Assembly (NCBI RefSeq): GCF_014191255.1
Contig: NZ_JACHWH010000008.1
Location: 180,477-244,476, forward strand
Direction: 5' to 3'
Origin: Amycolatopsis bartoniae
Lineage (GTDB): Bacteria > Actinomycetota > Actinomycetes > Mycobacteriales > Pseudonocardiaceae
Length of the DNA stretch: 64,000 nucleotides
Part shown: positions 8,348 to 16,263 of the stretch, in pieces
Layout: each line of letters begins with the position of its first letter
How positions within the stretch are numbered: the first letter of the stretch is position 1
The notes under the pieces: model-generated
The model's database searches: none
What the model saw: only the letters and a program-made list of their open reading frames with translations
Told to the model about the DNA's origin: nothing
Program-made: the position numbers and the translations under genes

Positions 8348-9376
8348 CTATGTCAAGTGGTGGTGGTCGGTTTGTAGTGCGTGGTAGATGACGTTGGTGA
8401 GGTGGCGTTTGAGGGCGCGGATGGCGGCTTTTTTGGTGGCGTGGGGGTGTTGCTGGGTCCAGCGGTCTCGGAATTGCTGGGCGGGTGGGTGGTGGATGAG
8501 CTGGATGAGGGCGATGCGGTGCAGGCAGGTGTTGAGTTGCCGGTTCCCGCCGCGGTTGAGCCGGTATTGGGGTGTGTTGGAGGACCAGACCGGGATGGGT
8601 GCGGTGCCGGTGTGCATGGCGAACGCGGCGGGGCTGCGGAAACGGGTGATGTCGGCGACTTCCCCGATCAGTTTGGCCGCGGCGAGGACGTTGATTCCCA
8701 CGATCGCCATCAGGGTGGGTGCGATCGGGGTGACCAGCTCGCTCAGGCGTCGCTCGAGTATCAGGATCTGCTCGGTCAGCCGGGTGATGTCGGCCAGCAG
8801 GTCCAAGGCGATGTCGCGGCGGACACTGGCGGGCAGGGCCGCAACCATCCCGGTGAGGGCGTGCTGGCGGCGGCGCCCGGTCAGTGTCCGCGTCCCCTCG
8901 TCCAGCCCGGGTGCCAGGTCATGCAGGTGCCAGCGCAGCCGGCAGATCGCGGCGGTGCGGGCCGCCACCACCGTCTCCCGCCGGTCGATCAGCAACCGCA
9001 GGTCCAACGCGACCTGATCCAACCTCGCCGCAGGCAAACGCGGTTCACGCAGCGCGGCCCGGGCGATCGCGAGCGCGTCGATCGGGTCGGACTTGCCCCG
9101 GGTGCGGGCACTGGCCCGGCACGCGACCATCAGCTTGGGCGGTACCCACACCACCGCCGACCCCATCCCGATCAGCGTGCGCACCAGACGACCCGCCACC
9201 GCACGCCCGTCTTCCACCGCCCACCGCCGCTGCCCGAACCGCCCGGCCCACACCCACAACCGCAACACCCCGGCCTCGTCAGCCGCCACCGTCACCTGAC
9301 CGAGCTTGCGACCCACCTCGTCCACCGCGACCGCGGTATGGGTGTGCTTGTGCGGATCAATCCCAATGACCACCAT
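8348..9376 (-). CDS. IS110 family transposase
   Basis: This is a 342-residue IS110 recombinase. The RuvC-like DEDD domain starts MVVIGIDPHKHTHTAVAVDE and includes the conserved KSDPIDALAIARAAL. The C-terminal Transposase_20 domain includes LMAIVGINVLAAAKLIGEV, AFAMHTGTAPIPVWSS and LNRGGNRQLNTCLHRIAL, which contains the candidate catalytic Ser. ATG 9376 is the usual family start; the frame stays open upstream, but that part lacks family resemblance. The frame is intact, so the element could be active. Confidence 0.93.
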   Translation of the reverse strand: MVVIGIDPHKHTHTAVAVDEVGRKLGQVTVAADEAGVLRLWVWAGRFGQRRWAVEDGRAVAGRLVRTLIGMGSAVVWVPPKLMVACRASARTRGKSDPIDALAIARAALREPRLPAARLDQVALDLRLLIDRRETVVAARTAAICRLRWHLHDLAPGLDEGTRTLTGRRRQHALTGMVAALPASVRRDIALDLLADITRLTEQILILERRLSELVTPIAPTLMAIVGINVLAAAKLIGEVADITRFRSPAAFAMHTGTAPIPVWSSNTPQYRLNRGGNRQLNTCLHRIALIQLIHHPPAQQFRDRWTQQHPHATKKAAIRALKRHLTNVIYHALQTDHHHLT

Positions 9377-9638
9377 GGTTCTCGCGTGTCCTTCCACTCC
9401 AGGGCAGGCATGCACCCCGGGCCAGGCTGGACGGACACACCTCAGTCGAGTTGATGGATGGCGTCTCGTCCACGCTTCTATCAAGTCACGCCCAGCCGGC
9501 CCGGGACCCCGGCCACGCTGGACAATTCTTCGCCAAGCCAACCACCAACACGCAGGTGACAGCGCCCTTGAGAGTCACCACGCAACCGAGGACCAGACCC
9601 TAACCGCCACACGACGGCACCAACACCCCACCACTGAG
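9377..9638 (-). ncRNA. Non-coding left end of the IS110 element, possible bridge RNA
   Basis: About 260 bp upstream of the transposase start has no credible gene and lies in the position where IS110-type elements encode a bridge RNA that pairs with donor and target DNA. A GTGAC...GTCAC inverted repeat (around 9556-9578) and the repeated word GCGCCCTTGA (inside at about 9562, and at the right palindrome arm at 9640) are visible. The RNA itself is inferred from family knowledge, not demonstrated here. Confidence 0.35.
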
Positions 9639-9641
9639 GCG

Positions 9642-9664
9642 CCCTTGACGCGGTGAGCCAACCG
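9642..9664. repeat. Right arm of palindrome split by IS110
   Basis: This is the counterpart of 8289-8311 (21 of 23 positions complementary). It resumes immediately beyond the inferred end of the IS110 element, so the insertion lies within the loop of the former hairpin. Confidence 0.75.
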
Positions 9665-9832
9665 TTAAACGATCAAGGGGATGGGGCGGGGGTGGCCGGG
9701 CATTGGAGGGCGCCCGCGCCCGGCCCACAGCAGGTGACCACGCTGGGACGAAAGAGGAAAAGAATGCCTCGCCGGCGGGCAGGCTCCAGGATGATGGGGG
9801 CCCAAAGGGATCTCACCTTGGGGTGGGTGGTC
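9665..9832. other. Unassigned spacer
   Basis: About 170 bp between the split palindrome and the snap-back repeat. Short open frames exist on both strands, but none has a ribosome site or recognisable residues. A purine-rich AAAGAGGAAAAGAATG tract is present. It may be a remnant of another mobile element; I see no gene. Confidence 0.4.
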
Positions 9833-9986
9833 GAGTTGAGTGATCATCCCGTCGCCTGCGGTTTGTGCATATCACTTTGAGGACCAGCCGCAAGGTTGGG
9901 TAGCTCGGCCGCCGGTGAGCACGAATGTTGCGGCTGCTCCTCAAAGTGATGGTCCTGAATCAGGCGACGGGATGATCACCCAACTC
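9833..9986. repeat. 154-bp snap-back inverted repeat (MITE-like)
   Basis: The outer arms 9833-9858 and 9961-9986 are 26 bp with one mismatch. A second nested pair, 9871-9893 and 9928-9950, is 23 bp with one mismatch. Bulges of 12 and 10 bases separate the two pairs, and the loop is 34 bases. The whole can fold into one long hairpin. The right outer arm encodes the last residues (ELGDHPVA) and stop of the yrdB-like gene, and the left arm is its inverted copy. This is the structure of a small non-autonomous element or of a very long terminator. No clear target duplication is seen. Confidence 0.75.
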
Positions 9987-10325
9987 TTGGCTGCGCTTCC
10001 CCCGCGTCGCGGTTGTGTAGCTCACGTTCGCCACCGCGACCACTCCCAGGAGCGCTCCCAGCACCGGGTGCCCGGTAACCACCAATGCGACCACAGCCGC
10101 TCCGAAGAACACCGCCTTCACCGCCAGCACCCCTACCACCGGCAGCCCGAAACTCGCCCGTGGGGCCGCGAAAAGCCCCCACACCACCGCCGCCACCACG
10201 GGTGCTCCGATGCCCAGCACGAACTTCCACACGATCCCGTCACCGGTGGCGAAACCCCAGTACGCCAGCGCCGCCAAGGCCAGTAGTTCCAGCAGGAACG
10301 CGAGGCCCTCGTTGACGAGTCTCAC
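9960..10325 (-). CDS. YrdB/DUF2568 family small membrane protein
   Basis: This is a 121-residue protein with four hydrophobic helices. It starts VRLVNEGLAFLLELLALAALAYWGF, which is typical of YrdB (DUF2568) proteins of unknown function. The GTG start at 10325 overlaps the nudC stop (GTGA), making it the third gene of the M16-M16-nudC operon. The last eight residues and the stop codon lie inside the outer arm of the 154-bp inverted repeat, so the C terminus was probably supplied by that element. Confidence 0.75.
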   Translation of the reverse strand: MRLVNEGLAFLLELLALAALAYWGFATGDGIVWKFVLGIGAPVVAAVVWGLFAAPRASFGLPVVGVLAVKAVFFGAAVVALVVTGHPVLGALLGVVAVANVSYTTATRGKRSQELGDHPVA

Positions 10326-11320
10326 TCCGCGTACGCCCACGCTTCCAGCATCACGCGGGCGATCGACGAGTTGCCCGGCAGCATGAGCGTTGACGTGCCG
10401 TCACCGATCGGGGTCGGTCTGCCCTCGTTCGCGAAGGCCGCCTGCACGTCCGCGCGGGACACCCACAGCGCCTCTTCGATCTCGCCCTCCGCCGGGTGCA
10501 GGGGTTGCGACGAGTCGGCCCGGGCGGTGAAGCCCAGCATGATCGAGCGCGGGAACGGCCAGGGCTGGCTGCCGAGGTACCGGACGTCGCCGACCTCGAT
10601 CCCGGCCTCCTCCCGGATCTCGCGCGTCACGCAGCCTTCGAGGGACTCCCCCGCTTCGACGAAACCGGCCAGTACCGAGTACCGGCCCTGCGGCCAGATC
10701 GGCTGACGCGCCAGCAGCACGCGCTCGCCGTTGACCCCGGCCTCGTCGTGCACCAGACAGATGATCGCCGGGTCCGTGCGCGGGTACTCCTCGTGGCCCT
10801 TCGCCTCGCAGCGCGTCGCCCAGCCGAACTGCGTGACCTGCGTCGGGCTGCCGTCGCGGGCGCAGAACCGCGCCCGGCGGTGCCAGTTCCGCAACGCATG
10901 CGCGGTGGTGAACAGGCCCGCCGACGTGTCGTCGAGCCGGTCGCCGTAACCACGCAGGTCGACCCACACCTCGCCGTCGGCCTTCGGGTAGCGCTCGGTC
11001 AGGCCCCAACTCCCGCGGGACTCCACGACCTCCTGCTCCCCCGCCGGCTCGCCGGGCAGCGTCCAGTAGTCGACGCCCTGCCACTCACCGAGGAACATCG
11101 CCTCCTCGGGCGGGGCGTCACCGAAAGAAAGCGCTTTCCGGCACGAGAGCACGCCTTCGTCCTCGCGCACCGGCGTGCGGCCCTGCTCGTCGAGCAGCAG
11201 GACCTCGGCCTGCGGCCAGCGGGCCAGCAGGCGCTCCGGGTTGGTGCGCAACGTCTCCTGACGGTCCACAGTGGACCGCGACAGGGTGGGGAGCTTGCCG
11301 AGCTGGAACGGGACCGTCAT
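10322..11320 (-). CDS. nudC: NAD+ diphosphatase NudC (Nudix hydrolase)
   Basis: This is a 332-residue protein. The Nudix box is GFVEAGESLEGCVTREIREE (about residues 220-242), followed by the NudC-specific SQPWPFPRS. NudC hydrolyses NAD(H) and removes NAD caps from RNA. Its zinc ribbon is incomplete: the knuckles read FCARDG and RCEAKG, so only two of the usual four cysteines remain. ATG 11320 overlaps the stop of the upstream M16 gene. In mycobacteria nudC lies beside the K+ channel and adnAB genes found at 27-35 kb here. Confidence 0.92.
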   Translation of the reverse strand: MTVPFQLGKLPTLSRSTVDRQETLRTNPERLLARWPQAEVLLLDEQGRTPVREDEGVLSCRKALSFGDAPPEEAMFLGEWQGVDYWTLPGEPAGEQEVVESRGSWGLTERYPKADGEVWVDLRGYGDRLDDTSAGLFTTAHALRNWHRRARFCARDGSPTQVTQFGWATRCEAKGHEEYPRTDPAIICLVHDEAGVNGERVLLARQPIWPQGRYSVLAGFVEAGESLEGCVTREIREEAGIEVGDVRYLGSQPWPFPRSIMLGFTARADSSQPLHPAEGEIEEALWVSRADVQAAFANEGRPTPIGDGTSTLMLPGNSSIARVMLEAWAYAE

Positions 11321-12702
11321 GACGCCGCGGGCTCTCCCACGGTGAACCCGCCGAGCGCGGCGAGCTTCGGCGCGAGGCTGTCCGCGTCGCCGACCACCAC
11401 ACCCGTGAACCGCGTCGGGGCGAAGAAGTCCAGCGCGGCCTGCGCGACCTCCTCCACCGTGACCGCCGCGAGCCGCACCGGGTGCTCCGCCAGCCACTCC
11501 GCGCCGAGCCCACCGGCCGCGAGCGCGGACAGCTGGCTGGCCAGCCCCGACTGCGAAGCCGTGGACGTCAGCAGCGAGCCGATCGCGTACTGCCGCACCG
11601 ACTCGACCTCCTCCGCCGTCGGCGGCACGAGCCCGAGCCTGCCCAGCTCGTAGAAGGTCTCCAGCACGGCGGCGGCGGTGACGTCGTTCGCGGTGTCCGC
11701 GTCGACCCCGACCGTGGCCGTGCGGCCGGTGAACTCGAACCCGGAGTGCGCGCTGTACGTGTAACCCTTGTCCTCACGGATGTTCTCCACCAGCCGGGAG
11801 GAGAAGTACCCGCCGTAGGTGAGGTTCGCCAGCTGCAGTGCCGGATACCGCGGATCGGTCCGCGGCAGTGCCTGCGCGATCAGCCGGATCTGCGACTGCA
11901 CCGCGCCCGCGCGCGGCACCAGCAGCACGTCCCCGCCTGCCACCAGCGGCAACGCCGGAAGCACGGACGCGGTGGTGTCCGACTGCCAGCCACCCAACGC
12001 CTCTTCCAGCCTGGACACGATCCCGTCCGGATCGAAGTCGCCGACGAGCGTCAGCACCGACCCACGCGGCAGCACCGAAGCGGCGTGCAGCGCGCGCACG
12101 GCGTCCGGCGTCACCCGCGCCACGTCCTCGGCCTGCGGCATCTCCCGCGTCACCGGGTGCTCGCCGTAGACGTGCTTGAGCAGCGCCTCGCGGGCGATCA
12201 CCCGTGGCTGCGTACGCGAAACGGCCAGGCGCTCGACCAGGCGCGCCGACTCGCGGTTCACCTCGTTGTCCACATAGGACGCCGAGGTGAGCACGTCGGC
12301 CAGCACCTCGAACAACGTCGGCAGGCCACTGGCGAGCGCGCTGCCGTTGATCGACAGCCGTTCCGGGTCCACCGACGCGTTCAGCTCGCCGCCGATCAGC
12401 GCCAGCTCCGTGTCGATCCCGATCCGGTCGCGCCGCCCGGTGCCGGTGAACATCGTCTCGACGAGCACCTCGGCCGTGGCGGCGTGCAGCGGGTCCTCGC
12501 CCGCGAACGGGATCCGCAGGCGCAGCTCCACCAGCGGCACGGTCGCCTTGCGGACCGCGAGCACGCGCAGCCCGTTGCCCAGCGTGATGTCCACATGGGA
12601 CAGATCCGCCGCCGCGCGCTGGTCGCCCAGCTCCGGCACCGGCCGCGGGCCCCGCGGCGTCCGGCCGATCTCCGCCGCGTCGCGATGGGTCGCAGTGCTC
12701 AC
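11317..12702 (-). CDS. M16 peptidase-like subunit, non-catalytic
   Basis: This is a 461-residue M16-fold protein. The zinc motif HxxEH is absent: the equivalent helix reads AATAEVLVETMF. The substrate-binding R/Y motif characteristic of the partner subunit is retained (SSRLVENIREDKGYTYSAHS, near residue 325). It therefore should pair with the catalytic subunit encoded just upstream, as in heterodimeric M16B proteases. GTG 12702 overlaps that gene's stop. Localisation is probably cytoplasmic since no signal peptide is seen. Confidence 0.88.
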   Translation of the reverse strand: MSTATHRDAAEIGRTPRGPRPVPELGDQRAAADLSHVDITLGNGLRVLAVRKATVPLVELRLRIPFAGEDPLHAATAEVLVETMFTGTGRRDRIGIDTELALIGGELNASVDPERLSINGSALASGLPTLFEVLADVLTSASYVDNEVNRESARLVERLAVSRTQPRVIAREALLKHVYGEHPVTREMPQAEDVARVTPDAVRALHAASVLPRGSVLTLVGDFDPDGIVSRLEEALGGWQSDTTASVLPALPLVAGGDVLLVPRAGAVQSQIRLIAQALPRTDPRYPALQLANLTYGGYFSSRLVENIREDKGYTYSAHSGFEFTGRTATVGVDADTANDVTAAAVLETFYELGRLGLVPPTAEEVESVRQYAIGSLLTSTASQSGLASQLSALAAGGLGAEWLAEHPVRLAAVTVEEVAQAALDFFAPTRFTGVVVGDADSLAPKLAALGGFTVGEPAAS

Positions 12703-13979
12703 TTGCTCTCCTCCGTGTTGGGCTCGACCAGCAGGACCGCGCGCGAGTCGGGCCGCAGGGCCTTCGCGGCCGCCGAGACGTCCGCGGCGCTGACGGCCGC
12801 CATCCGGTCGGCCAGCCGGTAGATCAGGGACGAGTCGCCGTAGAGCAGCTCGAACGCGCCGAGGCCCAGCGTCCGCGACACCAGCCTGTCGTGCTCCGAG
12901 TGCAGGCTCGACGCCCAGCGCGCCGTGACCTTCTTCAGCTCCTGCTCGTCCGGCGGCGTCGCGGCGAGCTTCTCCAGCTCCTCGTCGATGGCGGACAGCA
13001 CCCGCTCCGGCGCGACCTCCGAGGCGTGGATCGCGGTGATCGAGAACGTGTCGGGGTCGCGGGCCTCGAACGGGCCGAACAGCCCGGCGCCCGCACCGAT
13101 GTCGGTGACCAGCGGCTCGCGGTGCACCAGGCGCTGCTGCAGGCGCGAGCCGTCGCCGTCGGTCAGCACGCCCGCCAGCACGAGGTTGGCCAGGTAGCCG
13201 TCGAGCTCGTTGACCGGGTCGGGCATCCGGTAGCCCACGGCGAGCGCGGGCAGCGGCGCGTGCGGGTCCACGTGCGTGTCGCGGACCTCGCCCGAGGGCG
13301 GCGGCTCGGCGAACGAGCGCTGCGGTGGCGCGGGCCGGTGCGGCACGTCGCCGAAGTGCTTCTCGATCAGCTCACGCGCCCTGTCCGGCTCCACGTCCCC
13401 GGCGACGGTGAGGACCGCGTTCGCCGGGGAGTAGTAGGTGTCGAAGAAGGCCGCGCAGTCGTCCAGGCTCGCCTGCTCCAGGTCGGTGAAGTCACCGTAA
13501 CCGTTGTGCGCGTTGGGGAACGTGGAGTACAGGACCGGGGGCAGGAGGATCCACGGGAACCCGCCGTAGGGCCGGTTCAGCACGTTGAGCCGAATCTCCT
13601 CCTTGACCACGTCGATCTGGTTGGCGAGGTTCTCCCGCGTCAGCTTCGGCGCGCGCATCCGGTCGGCTTCGAGGAACAGCGCGCGCTCCAGCGCCGCCGA
13701 GGGCAGGACCTCGTAGTAGTCGGTGTAGTCCGGGTGCGTCGACCCGTTGAACGTGCCGCCGCTGGACTGCACCAGCTTGAAGTGCGCCAGCTTTTCGAGG
13801 CTCTCGCTGCCCTGGAACATCAGGTGCTCGAACAGGTGCGCGAACCCGGTGCGCCCCTCCGGCTCCGAGCGGAAGCCCACGTCGTAGTGCACGGAGACGC
13901 CGACCACGGGCGCGGTCGGGTCCGGCGCCACCACGACGCGCAGACCGTTGTCCAGGGTGAAGCGCGAGTTCTCGGGCAT
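12699..13979 (-). CDS. M16 family zinc metalloprotease, catalytic subunit
   Basis: This is a 426-residue M16B peptidase. The inverted zinc motif is GFAHLFEHLMFQGS (HLFEH) near residue 50, and a downstream glutamate ligand lies in ENLANQIDVVKEEIR. It begins the operon M16 catalytic - M16 partner - nudC - yrdB. ATG 13979 lies six bases after TAGAGT (13991-13986, minus strand), consistent with a leaderless transcript. Substrates are unknown; family members degrade peptides inside a closed chamber. Confidence 0.9.
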   Translation of the reverse strand: MPENSRFTLDNGLRVVVAPDPTAPVVGVSVHYDVGFRSEPEGRTGFAHLFEHLMFQGSESLEKLAHFKLVQSSGGTFNGSTHPDYTDYYEVLPSAALERALFLEADRMRAPKLTRENLANQIDVVKEEIRLNVLNRPYGGFPWILLPPVLYSTFPNAHNGYGDFTDLEQASLDDCAAFFDTYYSPANAVLTVAGDVEPDRARELIEKHFGDVPHRPAPPQRSFAEPPPSGEVRDTHVDPHAPLPALAVGYRMPDPVNELDGYLANLVLAGVLTDGDGSRLQQRLVHREPLVTDIGAGAGLFGPFEARDPDTFSITAIHASEVAPERVLSAIDEELEKLAATPPDEQELKKVTARWASSLHSEHDRLVSRTLGLGAFELLYGDSSLIYRLADRMAAVSAADVSAAAKALRPDSRAVLLVEPNTEESK

Positions 13980-14137
13980 GCGGCCACTCTACGGCCAACC
14001 GGCCCACCCCGGCCGGGGGATCACCGGGCGGGAAGGTGCGCGCCGCGGACGATCTTCGCGTTTTCCGCCGGTGCCCCCGCGCGGACCCTCTATGCTGCGA
14101 GGCGCACGCTTCGAAACCTCCGGGAGACCATGCGGCG

Positions 14138-15178
14138 ATGAGCCAACCGCCACCAGGCCACTGGCCGCCGCCGTGGGGTCCGTACCCGCCGCGGCCGCCG
14201 ATGCCGCCCCCGCCGAAGAAGCACACCGGCGCCGTCGTGGCCGGGGTGCTCGCCGGGGTCGTGGTGCTGGCGGTGACGCTCGTGGTCACGCTGACGGCCG
14301 GCTCGTCCGGGTCCAGCACGGCGGCGTCGTCGAACACGATCCCGACGCTGACGTTCTCCTCCACCCCGTCGAGCTCGTCACGGCTGCCGACGTCCCGGAG
14401 CACGACCTCCTCGTCGAGCCGGTCCAGTTCGTCGCCGTCACCGACGTCGAGCGAGCCGCGCAAGATCTACACCCTTGCCGACCACCCGCTGCTGGCGAAT
14501 CCGAACGCCGGGCTCGCCAACGCGCCGTGCGACGTGCCGGGCTGGCCGAGCAGCCCGGCGGCGTCGCAGGCGTTCTTCACCGCGGCCGCGCAGTGCCTCA
14601 ACGCGCGCTGGGGCCAGGTGCTGAACGCGATGAACCTGCCGTTCCACCCGCCGCAGCTGGAGTTCCCCACCGGTTCGAGCTTCACGAGCGAGTGCGGCAC
14701 GATCGACGTCGGCGTCACCACCGCGGCGTACTACTGCAAGGACCACCTGTACGTGCCCTACCGCGGGCTGCAGACCGACCAGTACGGCGACAAGCCGGGC
14801 GTGTACCTGGCGCTGTTCGCGCACGAATACGGCCACCACGTGCAGGACCTGGTGGGGCTGATGGACGCGGCGTGGGACGTCATCTACGCCGACGGGCAGA
14901 ACAGCCCGGACGGCCTGGAGATGTCGCGCCGCAAGGAGTTGCAGGCCCAGTGCTTCTCGGGCATGTTCCTCGGCTCGACGGCCAACCACGGCGGCACGGT
15001 GACGCAGCAGGTGTTCGACGTGGCGTGGAACGATCAGGAAACCCGCGGCGACAACACGTCCGGCAGTCACGACCACGGCACCAACGCGCACTACGCGGCC
15101 TGGTGGCGCAAGGGCGCGGAGAGCGACCGGCTGGCGCAGTGCAACACCTTCGCGGCCCCGTCGAGCGAGGTCAGTTAG
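14138..15178 (+). CDS. Membrane-anchored neutral zinc metallopeptidase (PF04228-type)
   Basis: This is a 346-residue protein. A Pro-rich cytoplasmic tail (residues 1-28) is followed by one membrane helix (about 30-52), a Ser/Thr-rich linker (to about 108) and a zinc peptidase domain. The active site is HEYGHHVQ near residue 229. Further family marks are ELQAQCFSGMF and GDNTSGSHDHGTNAHYAAWW. The enzyme should act outside the membrane; its substrate is unknown. A close paralogue sits at 25621-26589, across the MoxR block. The ATG at 14138 is chosen because it gives the shared Pro-rich start. The 3' end overlaps the convergent hydrolase gene by four bases. Confidence 0.85.
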   Translation: MSQPPPGHWPPPWGPYPPRPPMPPPPKKHTGAVVAGVLAGVVVLAVTLVVTLTAGSSGSSTAASSNTIPTLTFSSTPSSSSRLPTSRSTTSSSSRSSSSPSPTSSEPRKIYTLADHPLLANPNAGLANAPCDVPGWPSSPAASQAFFTAAAQCLNARWGQVLNAMNLPFHPPQLEFPTGSSFTSECGTIDVGVTTAAYYCKDHLYVPYRGLQTDQYGDKPGVYLALFAHEYGHHVQDLVGLMDAAWDVIYADGQNSPDGLEMSRRKELQAQCFSGMFLGSTANHGGTVTQQVFDVAWNDQETRGDNTSGSHDHGTNAHYAAWWRKGAESDRLAQCNTFAAPSSEVS

Positions 15179-16221
15179 GACTGCGTACCGAGCTCGACCG
15201 CGCGGTGCACGTCGGCGGCGTAGGCCTCGGGCTGTTCCCAGGCGGCGAAGTGGCCGCCCGCGGGGTGTGCCACGTACTCGCGGACGTTCAGGAACACCTC
15301 GGCGTAGCTTCTCGGCTCCGGTTTGGTGTCGTGGGCGAACACCGAGAGCACCGTCGGCGTCTCGATCCGGGCCGGGAGGGCGGCCGGTTCGGTGTAGGTG
15401 GCGAACGACGTACCGATCGTGCCGGTGACCCAGTAGGCCGTGACCCAGGTGAGCAGCTCGTCCGGGGTGAAGGCCGATTCGCCGGACCAGGACTCCAGTT
15501 TCTCGACGAGCCATGCCGCGAGACCGGCGGGCGAGTCGCCGAGGGCGACGGCGAGCGTGTTCGGCCGCGTCGACTGCTCGGCGATGTACCCGCCATCGGT
15601 GCGGAACCACTGCGCCGCCCGGGCGAGGTACGCCGCCGCGTCGGGCGCGAGCCGCGCCGGATCCACCGCGAACGCGTGCTGCGGGGCGACGTTCGTGAGG
15701 TGCAGGGAGGCCACCCGGTCTGGGTGTTCGCCCGCGAGGACCTCCGCGACGGCACCACCCACGTCTCCGCCGGACAGGGTGTACCGCGAGTACCCCAGCT
15801 CATCGAGGGCGTCCGCGACGACCCGCACGATCCGGTTGACGGACATCCCGGGCGCGGTGAGCGGAGCCGCGAACGGGAAGCCCGGCAACGCGGGAACCAC
15901 CACGTGCACGTCCGCGAGCAGGGGCAGCACGCGCTCGAACCGCAACACCGAGTCCGGCCAGCCGTGCAGCAGCACGACCACCGGCGCACCGGGATCCGCG
16001 GACCGCTGGTGGATCATCCGCAGCTCGGTGTCGCCCGCCCCCGCCGTCACCCACGGGAACGCCCGGATGCGGCGTTCGTGCACGTCCCAGTCGTAGGCGT
16101 TCGCCCAGTGTTCGAGCAGGCCGTCGAGGTGGGCGCCGTCGGTGCCGCGCGTGCTGTCGTCGCGCCACGGAGTCGCGACGCGCCGCGTCCGCCGGATTCG
16201 TTCCCGCAGTTCAGGTGTCAT
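15175..16221 (-). CDS. Epoxide hydrolase (EHN-type alpha/beta hydrolase)
   Basis: This is a 348-residue alpha/beta hydrolase with an N-terminal EHN region (WRDDSTRGTDGAHLDGLLEHWANAYDW). The oxyanion motif is HGWPDS, the nucleophile elbow is SGGDVGGA (Asp) and the catalytic His is in GGHFAAWEQPE. It should open epoxides to diols by an Asp-ester intermediate. The ATG at 16221-16219 lies inside a 46-bp palindrome shared with the divergent TetR gene, so it is almost certainly regulated by it. Confidence 0.85.
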   Translation of the reverse strand: MTPELRERIRRTRRVATPWRDDSTRGTDGAHLDGLLEHWANAYDWDVHERRIRAFPWVTAGAGDTELRMIHQRSADPGAPVVVLLHGWPDSVLRFERVLPLLADVHVVVPALPGFPFAAPLTAPGMSVNRIVRVVADALDELGYSRYTLSGGDVGGAVAEVLAGEHPDRVASLHLTNVAPQHAFAVDPARLAPDAAAYLARAAQWFRTDGGYIAEQSTRPNTLAVALGDSPAGLAAWLVEKLESWSGESAFTPDELLTWVTAYWVTGTIGTSFATYTEPAALPARIETPTVLSVFAHDTKPEPRSYAEVFLNVREYVAHPAGGHFAAWEQPEAYAADVHRAVELGTQS

Positions 16222-16263
16222 GTGTACGACCATACACATCAATGTGTATGGTCGTACACATGA
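16218..16263. promoter_or_regulatory. 46-bp perfect palindrome containing both divergent start codons
   Basis: Arms 16218-16239 and 16242-16263 are perfectly complementary over 22 bp with a 2-base spacer. Both ATG codons (16221-16219 minus, 16260-16262 plus) lie in the arms. TATGGT hexamers occur symmetrically on each strand about eight bases before the start, so each gene would have a -10 inside the operator and a leaderless message. A TetR dimer pair bound here would block both promoters. Confidence 0.8.

Larger units (their letters stand above)
8340..9638 (-). mobile_element. IS110-family insertion element (boundaries inferred)
   Basis: The element holds one transposase gene and about 260 bp of non-coding DNA ahead of it, as IS110-type elements do. 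Its ends were inferred by asking where the surrounding palindrome resumes. On the minus strand the outside sequence GGGCGC meets CT at the upstream end, and CT meets TCGGCG at the downstream end, so a CT core could mark both junctions. CT is also the core described for IS621. The boundaries are accurate to perhaps a few tens of bases. No terminal inverted repeats or target duplication of ordinary type were seen. Confidence 0.6.

Noticed and set aside
9653..9880. Short plus-strand frame next to the snap-back repeat
   Set aside because: No ribosome site or family features; its end is just the left arm of the inverted repeat read through.
11127..11139. GAAAGCGCTTTCC, similar to LacI-type operators
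   Set aside because: It is inside nudC; the same word at 40556-40568 is inside the permease gene. Both are explained by coding sequence.
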